DNA from: Diogma glabrata
Taxonomy: Eukaryota > Arthropoda > Insecta > Diptera > Cylindrotomidae
Assembly: GCA_963693315.1 (NCBI GenBank)
Contig: OY856186.1
Span: forward strand, 304,054,586-304,118,585
DNA length: 64,000 bases
Direction of reading: 5' to 3'
Below the pieces are notes generated by a model. It was not told the DNA's origin and did not search any database. It saw nothing but the letters and a program-made list of their open reading frames with translations. Numbering within the stretch: position 1 is the first letter of the stretch; each line of letters opens with the position of its first letter. Below, in pieces: positions 59,196-64,000 of the stretch. The position numbers were made by a program, and so were the translations under genes.

Positions 59196-59432
59196 AAATA
59201 ATGAATGAAAAGGCACCTTATTCTTGTTTAGTGAGTTTCATTATTTTTTATTTTTTTAATTATATACGCATTTCGAAAGCTACGCTTTCATCATCTGTAG
59301 TATTTAAAAACGAGTTTTATATACTACAGATGATGAAAGCATAGCTTTCAAAATGCGTATATAGTTAAAAAAATAAAAAATAATAAAACTCAGTAAACAA
59401 GAATAAGGTGTTTTTTCATTAATATTTTTAAA
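59196..59432. repeat. inverted-dimer hairpin with TGATGA/GAAA core
   Basis: Two arms of about 110 bp flank a short AACGAGTTTT centre. Each, read outward, contains TACTACAGATGATGAAAGC, a small stem-loop GAAAGC-GTA-GCTTTC followed by GAAATGCGTATAT, an A-rich run, and AACAAGAATAAGGTG. The left arm (read on the minus strand) keeps GAAATGC; the right arm has AAAATGC. The family link to 9842-9914 is clear (same central AAAACGAG and same core). Confidence 0.8.
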
Positions 59433-59634
59433 AAATTATATTATCTCGTTTAATTTTGAACAAACCGAAAATGTACATTAAACACTAATTGGTTAAACTA
59501 CTATTGCAACACTAAAATTATATTTTATCTACATAATTACAAAAGGAAAACAGAAAACGGACGTGAACAAATTCACAAACGCAAACTGTGTAATCAAAAA
59601 CAAAACACCAAAAAACATGTAGAACTTGAAATTA

Positions 59635-62345
59635 TTCTAGATCAGGGGCGCACACAGAAAAAGTTTTAGGGGGGGGTCCAACGAATTTTTTTTTAATAAA
59701 AAGCGCTGTGTAGAAATTACAACAACACACATAGATACCTTTTAAGACCTAGGTCCCACAACAACATGCGTGTTGAGGTGTTGATGAACGATTTTTAAAC
59801 CTTTGTGGATTGTACACCCCCGGAACTGTTGATTCGGACTAAGCATTTCATTTGTACGATGTAAATCGGTGTGTTTCGATCGGTTGTTGATCTTTTGTTT
59901 CAAAAAACGTATTCGCTGTCAGATTTGTCTTCCAAAAGTGTTTATATGTGTGCATCAGTGATGCTAGACTTTAAAAAATAAATTTCCCGTTGCCGTATCA
60001 AAACTTACCGATTTTGCCGTTTCTTTAAGGAAAAACTTCCCATCAAGCTTACAATTAAAAAAAATATACATATATACATATAAATCCAATTGTTTATATG
60101 GAAAAAATTCAAAATCTACCACTATCACAATATTTTTTAATATGTTCTATCTTGTAGTTCCTTATTGTAGGTGATTTTACTTTTCGTCGCATGAAAATAT
60201 TCCTGAAACCTGAAAATATTCCTGTGTGAAAATATTCCTGAAACTCAGATATATGTTATTGCTTGTGGGATTTTCGAAACTTTTGTTTCTATTTCCGTAA
60301 GAAATATCAGAACATCAACATCAGAAGGCTGAAATTTCATTGATTTTACTGTATACTATAAAGGCGATGAATGGCAGATTCATTTAAACAAAATTATTGA
60401 GTAATCAACATCTTTCTGGAAGGATAGTAAAAAAATAGTTGTTGCGATCATTTTGAATAAGTTTAAAATTTAAAAAGCTTCTACAATTAATTGTGAAAAA
60501 GCCCGCACTTGCCAAGTTTTTGTCCGCTTTCCTGTTTTAAATGAAATATCCCATAAACGGAAAAAAATCACCCGATCTGGCATTACTGGTGTGTATTAAT
60601 ATAATGCTCATATATTTTAGATAGAACTGAGAGCAAGGGTATTGCGGTCTTTAATTTGAAATATCACATCTTGTTTCGTTTTGGGAATGAATTGGCTAAC
60701 TTCCAGCACGAAAGAGAAATATCAGATCTATAGGATTTGTAGAAAATTTTAGTAAGAGAATGTGCAAGTTCTTTTGAAAATGTTGTTAGAATAGGAGGAA
60801 TGATGTTCAGACCGGAGACTTTGCTGGTAGTTAACCCCCTTAAGAATTTTTTTTGACAATTTTGGGTTTGAAATAAAAATCTTTCATACGAACGCCTGAA
60901 GGCTGGATTTTTGGTTTTTCTTTAGGAGTTTCTAAAACAGTCGAGATCACAAGCAAAGCGTTCCGCAAACAATGTGGTTTTTCTCGCGCTTTCGCTCTGT
61001 CAATTTCTGTTTTTTTAGTTTTCGATTATCTGGTTTAATATAATATTGGGCTGTATAGATATTAGGACTTAAATCGTTCAGGGATTTTTGTTATGGAACC
61101 AAATATTAAATAATATTTGTTTGTTTCTAAGGGCCAATTTGGCTGGAAAACAAATACTTTTGTTGGGGTTTCATTATTGAGAAGGAAACGAATTTATTGA
61201 TACTAAAACATTTTAGCCAAACAAAATTTATACTATATTATTATTATATTATTATTTTATTTTTATATTTATTTTCACTCGGATATAATGGCCAAACAAC
61301 CTACCAGAGCTCCTGACAGTCCTGGTCAAACTAGTAAATTGCTTTATTTGTTTTTGATAAATGATCTTTCGTTTGTACAATTTAAAGTATCAGAACCTTT
61401 GGGTGGTTCAGACCATAATTTGATATCCGCTCATTTAAATTTACAAGTTCCCAAACAGTTTCAATCTAATCCTAGCCTTATTTAGGTTGCAGATTAGCAG
61501 GGACTTAGAGATATATGCTTAATTCAAACATTTCTGCTTCAAATTTTTCAGAAATAATACACATATGCGCAGGTTTATTCCGATATATGGTTCTGAAGGC
61601 TGATCTTTAGGATTCGGGTAAATGTGAAGAAGCAATAAAATTTAAAATAAATGCTCTTTAAAAAATGGCCAATATACAGCCAATTTAAAAAAAGTTGCTA
61701 ACACGAATTCAACAAATGTTCATTAATTTAATATTATGAACTTCTTAAGTCGTCAAAAATACTTAGTGAAAGACAATGCGGTTTTTGTAAAAAAATAGCG
61801 ACGGGAAATTTACTTTCTTTGTCACACATATCTGGAACAGTCGGTTGAAAACCTTGGTGAGACTTTCATTGCTGCTCAGCAATTCAAATCTTACTAATGA
61901 GCTTGATTCGTTGTATGTTGTTGATTTGAAGGTACACAAATACACTATGGATAAACGCGCGTGTCTGCCTAGATCAAATCAGAGTATCAATAGCAGCCCA
62001 TCTTTTTAAGGTTAGAGTGACAAGATGTAGCTTTTCAAAGAAATTTTTTTAACAGAATTTAGCATCTCTGGAAAGCCTTACTGACGTTGGTCTTCCTTGA
62101 TAATTGTAAGCCACAAAACTTTAAAAATAGCGTTAAAAAATCCTAAAAGAGAATTGATCAATAGTGAGTAACCTTAGATCTCTGGTTAGCATCGTATCTT
62201 ACGATATTCAGAGATGTTAATCTATAATTTCTTATGGTTAACACTAAACAATGTCTAAATTTAAAAAACAATGCTGAAAGATTATCGGTTAGAGGGGGGG
62301 GTCCGGACCCGAAAACCCCCCCTTGTGTGCACGCCTGTTCTAGAT
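59635..62345. mobile_element. 2.7-kb hAT element with 8-bp TSD TTCTAGAT
   Basis: The element is 59643-62337. The left end is CAGGGGCGCACACAG and the right end is TTGTGTGCACGCCTG, with GGGGGGGTCC and its counterpart next to them. Exact 8-bp duplications TTCTAGAT lie at 59635-59642 and 62338-62345. At 59712-59772 it carries the TTTTAAGACCTAGGTCCCAC module shared with two other elements here. I found no clear transposase, only a LINE fragment, so it is non-autonomous or heavily degraded. Confidence 0.88.
61240..62130 (+). pseudogene. Jockey-like LINE fragment inside the hAT
   Basis: A frame at 61288 reads QPTRAPDSPGQTSKLLYLFL, then INDLSFVQFKVSEPLGGSDH and NLISAHLNL. This is the end of an APE endonuclease (PTRxPD...DLFLTSD...PLGSSDHxLIS). 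Further on, in other frames, ILSERQCGF and IATGNLLSLVTHIWNSRL with KTLVRLSLLL are RT-palm pieces (QxGFR, STGDLLSxxTHxW). Stops and frameshifts abound. The similarity is to Jockey-type elements; the clade is uncertain. Confidence 0.7.
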
Positions 62346-62853
62346 ATACTAATTTTAAACGCGTTAGCGACGATGGTGTTATATATTATGTTTATCTGCT
62401 AAATATGCGCTTTGATCTCTTCGAACCGTCTTGTGCGTTCGTTCGCCTCAAGTTTGTATAGCGAACATTCATATTCTCTGTGCTAAACAGACCAAACTAA
62501 TTCATAAAAATAATTACGATCAGAGATTTTAATAAAGTTCGCATTCACACATATGTCATAGGGTCTACGGACCATATTTTCAAAATAAATTGTTTTCTGT
62601 TTAATTTATATAACGTCGTTAGAGCATATGATGATCCACGCGGTATATTATAATTTTATTTTATTTTATCTTGTAGATAGACATCAACAAATAATATTTT
62701 CTTCTTAGTACATCTATTCACCGCTAGACAAAATTGTTAATTTTACTAATTTTGGTGCAAATAATTGTAGGCATAAATCGTTGTTGCTATGCATTTCGTA
62801 TGTCAAAAACTACATTTCCTAATTCCTATGTTGACGTTTAATTGAAAGCAAAA
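62346..62853. other. ataxin-10-like gene upstream region
   Basis: About 500 bp between the hAT and the ATG at 62854. The part nearest the hAT (62360-62465) is somewhat GC-richer (GCGTTAGCGACGATGGTG, TCGTTCGCCTCAAG) and may hold the promoter. No core motif is decisive. Confidence 0.4.
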
Positions 62854-63678
62854 ATGAATTTGGAAATTTATTTATTGAAAAATGCAAAAGTTGAAGTGAA
62901 CTATCTTCTAGATAATTTAGATTTTGAGTCAATCCTAAACAGCCTAACTGGATTAGAAAAACTGTAAGTGGATTTCATATATATACATACATACATGATA
63001 TCTTTAGGTTATGTATTCAATGATAATCAGGCATTTATAATATTTCAGGAACTCTCTTTCAAAAAACGAATCACTCCATCTAATCGAAAATATTCTATCG
63101 ATCATTGAAAATCCTAATATAATTAGAATCGATAGTAATATAACTAACCAATGCTACAACATTTTACGGAATCTTTGTGCCAAAGGCAATGAATATCAGA
63201 ACAAAATTGTTGAATCAAGTCTGTTCTATGAAAATACAGAAAAATTGTTATTACAATATGAACAGGATAATAATATAAATTGTATAAAAATGATATTCCA
63301 GTGTATGGCAAATCTTTGTGTTCAAAACAATGAAGTGCAACTGCTAACATGGAATAAGTTGCACATAGTTTTAATAAGGAATTTAATATTCGATTCACCT
63401 GTGGTCAATATCTCAGCTATGATTTTGTATAACATTTTTATTAATAGTAATAATAAATTTGTTGTCGATTATGATGAGAGCGTGTTCAAGTCGTTAATCA
63501 AAATCATTAACGATCAAGGAAATCGCGAGAGTCAGCTGGAATTTGTTAATTTATTTTTGGAATATTTTATTATTAAATACCAAAATAGTATAAAGATTTA
63601 TAAAAGTTTAAGTGAGGTGGAAAAGCTACTGACGATAACATATATAACCGAAATTGTTAAATTGGATGATAGAGAGAG
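62854..63678 (+). CDS. ataxin-10-like protein, 5' part (continues beyond the window)
   Basis: Exon 1 is 62854-62963 and exon 2 is 63049-63678, GT-AG, in frame, with a GTAAGC donor at 63679 leading outside. About 246 residues are present. Ataxin-10 is a cytosolic armadillo-repeat protein implicated in cytokinesis, neuron survival and ciliary functions. Recognisable features are CYNILRNLCAKGNEYQNKIV (about 72), matching the conserved FRxLRNxCAxxxxNQ box, and MIFQCMANLCVQNNEVQLL (about 119), matching FLxNLCVxNxxNQ. Next comes SAMILYNIFINS, again as in the family. The helical, Leu/Ile/Asn-rich rest fits armadillo repeats. The assignment rests on those boxes; the C-terminal ataxin-10 domain would be in later exons. 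Confidence 0.75.
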
Positions 63679-64000
63679 GTAAGCTTGTATTTAATTCATA
63701 AATAATAGCTAAGTTTTTACTTCTTGAAAAATCAAATCTGATGATCATTTTTCACTGATTGTTCACACAGTAATTGCTCTCAAATTTTGATTATGAAAAC
63801 AATTTATGTTTGTAATAGTGTTGGTCAGACTTCCTATTTAGATTAAAGAACCCTGCTACTGCCATATGGGTGCACGGAGTGCCCTCACATGCGGGACACT
63901 TGTCAATAATTTAGGAGTCGATTCGGTTCATGTAATTATTTTATATTCGTGACAAGCCTGATCTTAATTGCACTAAAATGCATCTAGTGGTACGAGGCAA
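63679..64000. other. intron of the ataxin-10-like gene, right window edge
   Basis: Begins with the GTAAGC donor. No in-frame exon could be recognised before the window ends. The GC-richer part around 63850-63900 (CTGCTACTGCCATATGGGTG) is not clearly coding. Confidence 0.5.

Noticed and set aside
59290..59370. A catalytically competent hammerhead ribozyme
   Set aside because: The invariant C before UGAUGA is absent and the stem pairs with core residues; only a resemblance is claimed.

Overview
This is an A+T-rich, intron-containing animal nuclear window, almost certainly from an insect. It has a CYP4-type cytochrome P450, short GT-AG introns, CR1-like, LOA-like and Jockey-like non-LTR retrotransposons, IS630/mariner-type transposase debris and many hAT elements. 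I cannot name the species or order from sequence alone.

Four host genes can be read. (1) A CYP4-family P450 on + (five exons, 17524-20394). Its last exon is broken by a 470-bp foldback insertion with an 18-bp target-site duplication; the original C-terminus lies just beyond it (20850-20954). (2) A cytochrome b561 on + (coding exons 44080-44290, 44358-44721, 52181-52343) with all four heme-ligand histidines. Its second coding intron is 7.5 kb and holds an antisense LOA-like LINE. (3) A complete PIG-K/GPI8, the catalytic subunit of GPI transamidase, on - (six exons, 54429-53071), convergent with the b561 gene. (4) The 5' part of an ataxin-10-like gene on + (62854-63678), which continues past the window.

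The rest is mostly layered mobile DNA. From 0.7 to 9.5 kb there is a TIR element with satellite-like innards and a decayed CR1-like LINE (PHD-like plus FP-like ORF1; endonuclease and RT ORF2) that carries two younger insertions. From 9.8 to 17.3 kb there are palindromes, a second satellite-like block, a 565-bp foldback element and a 3-kb hAT element (8-bp TSD) with a nested LINE tail. From 21 to 34 kb there are repeats without host genes: a tandem-unit element with GGAACCC-type ends, several MITEs, a mariner-like relic and a hAT MITE built of TATAAAACGT units. From 34.9 to 38.2 kb a foldback element is split into two arms that enclose a deleted hAT, a mariner-like transposase and a CACTG-ended MITE. 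From 46.6 to 56.5 kb two copies of one LOA-like LINE point away from each other on either side of the b561 3' end and PIG-K. From 56.8 to 62.3 kb there is a 2.1-kb TIR element, an inverted-dimer hairpin and another hAT with a LINE inside.

The most unusual theme is the density of near-perfect inverted repeats (at least ten). Two groups of them share a TGA-N-GA / hairpin / GAAA core that resembles the ends of Penelope-like elements. I found no bacterial-type system, CRISPR array or operon.
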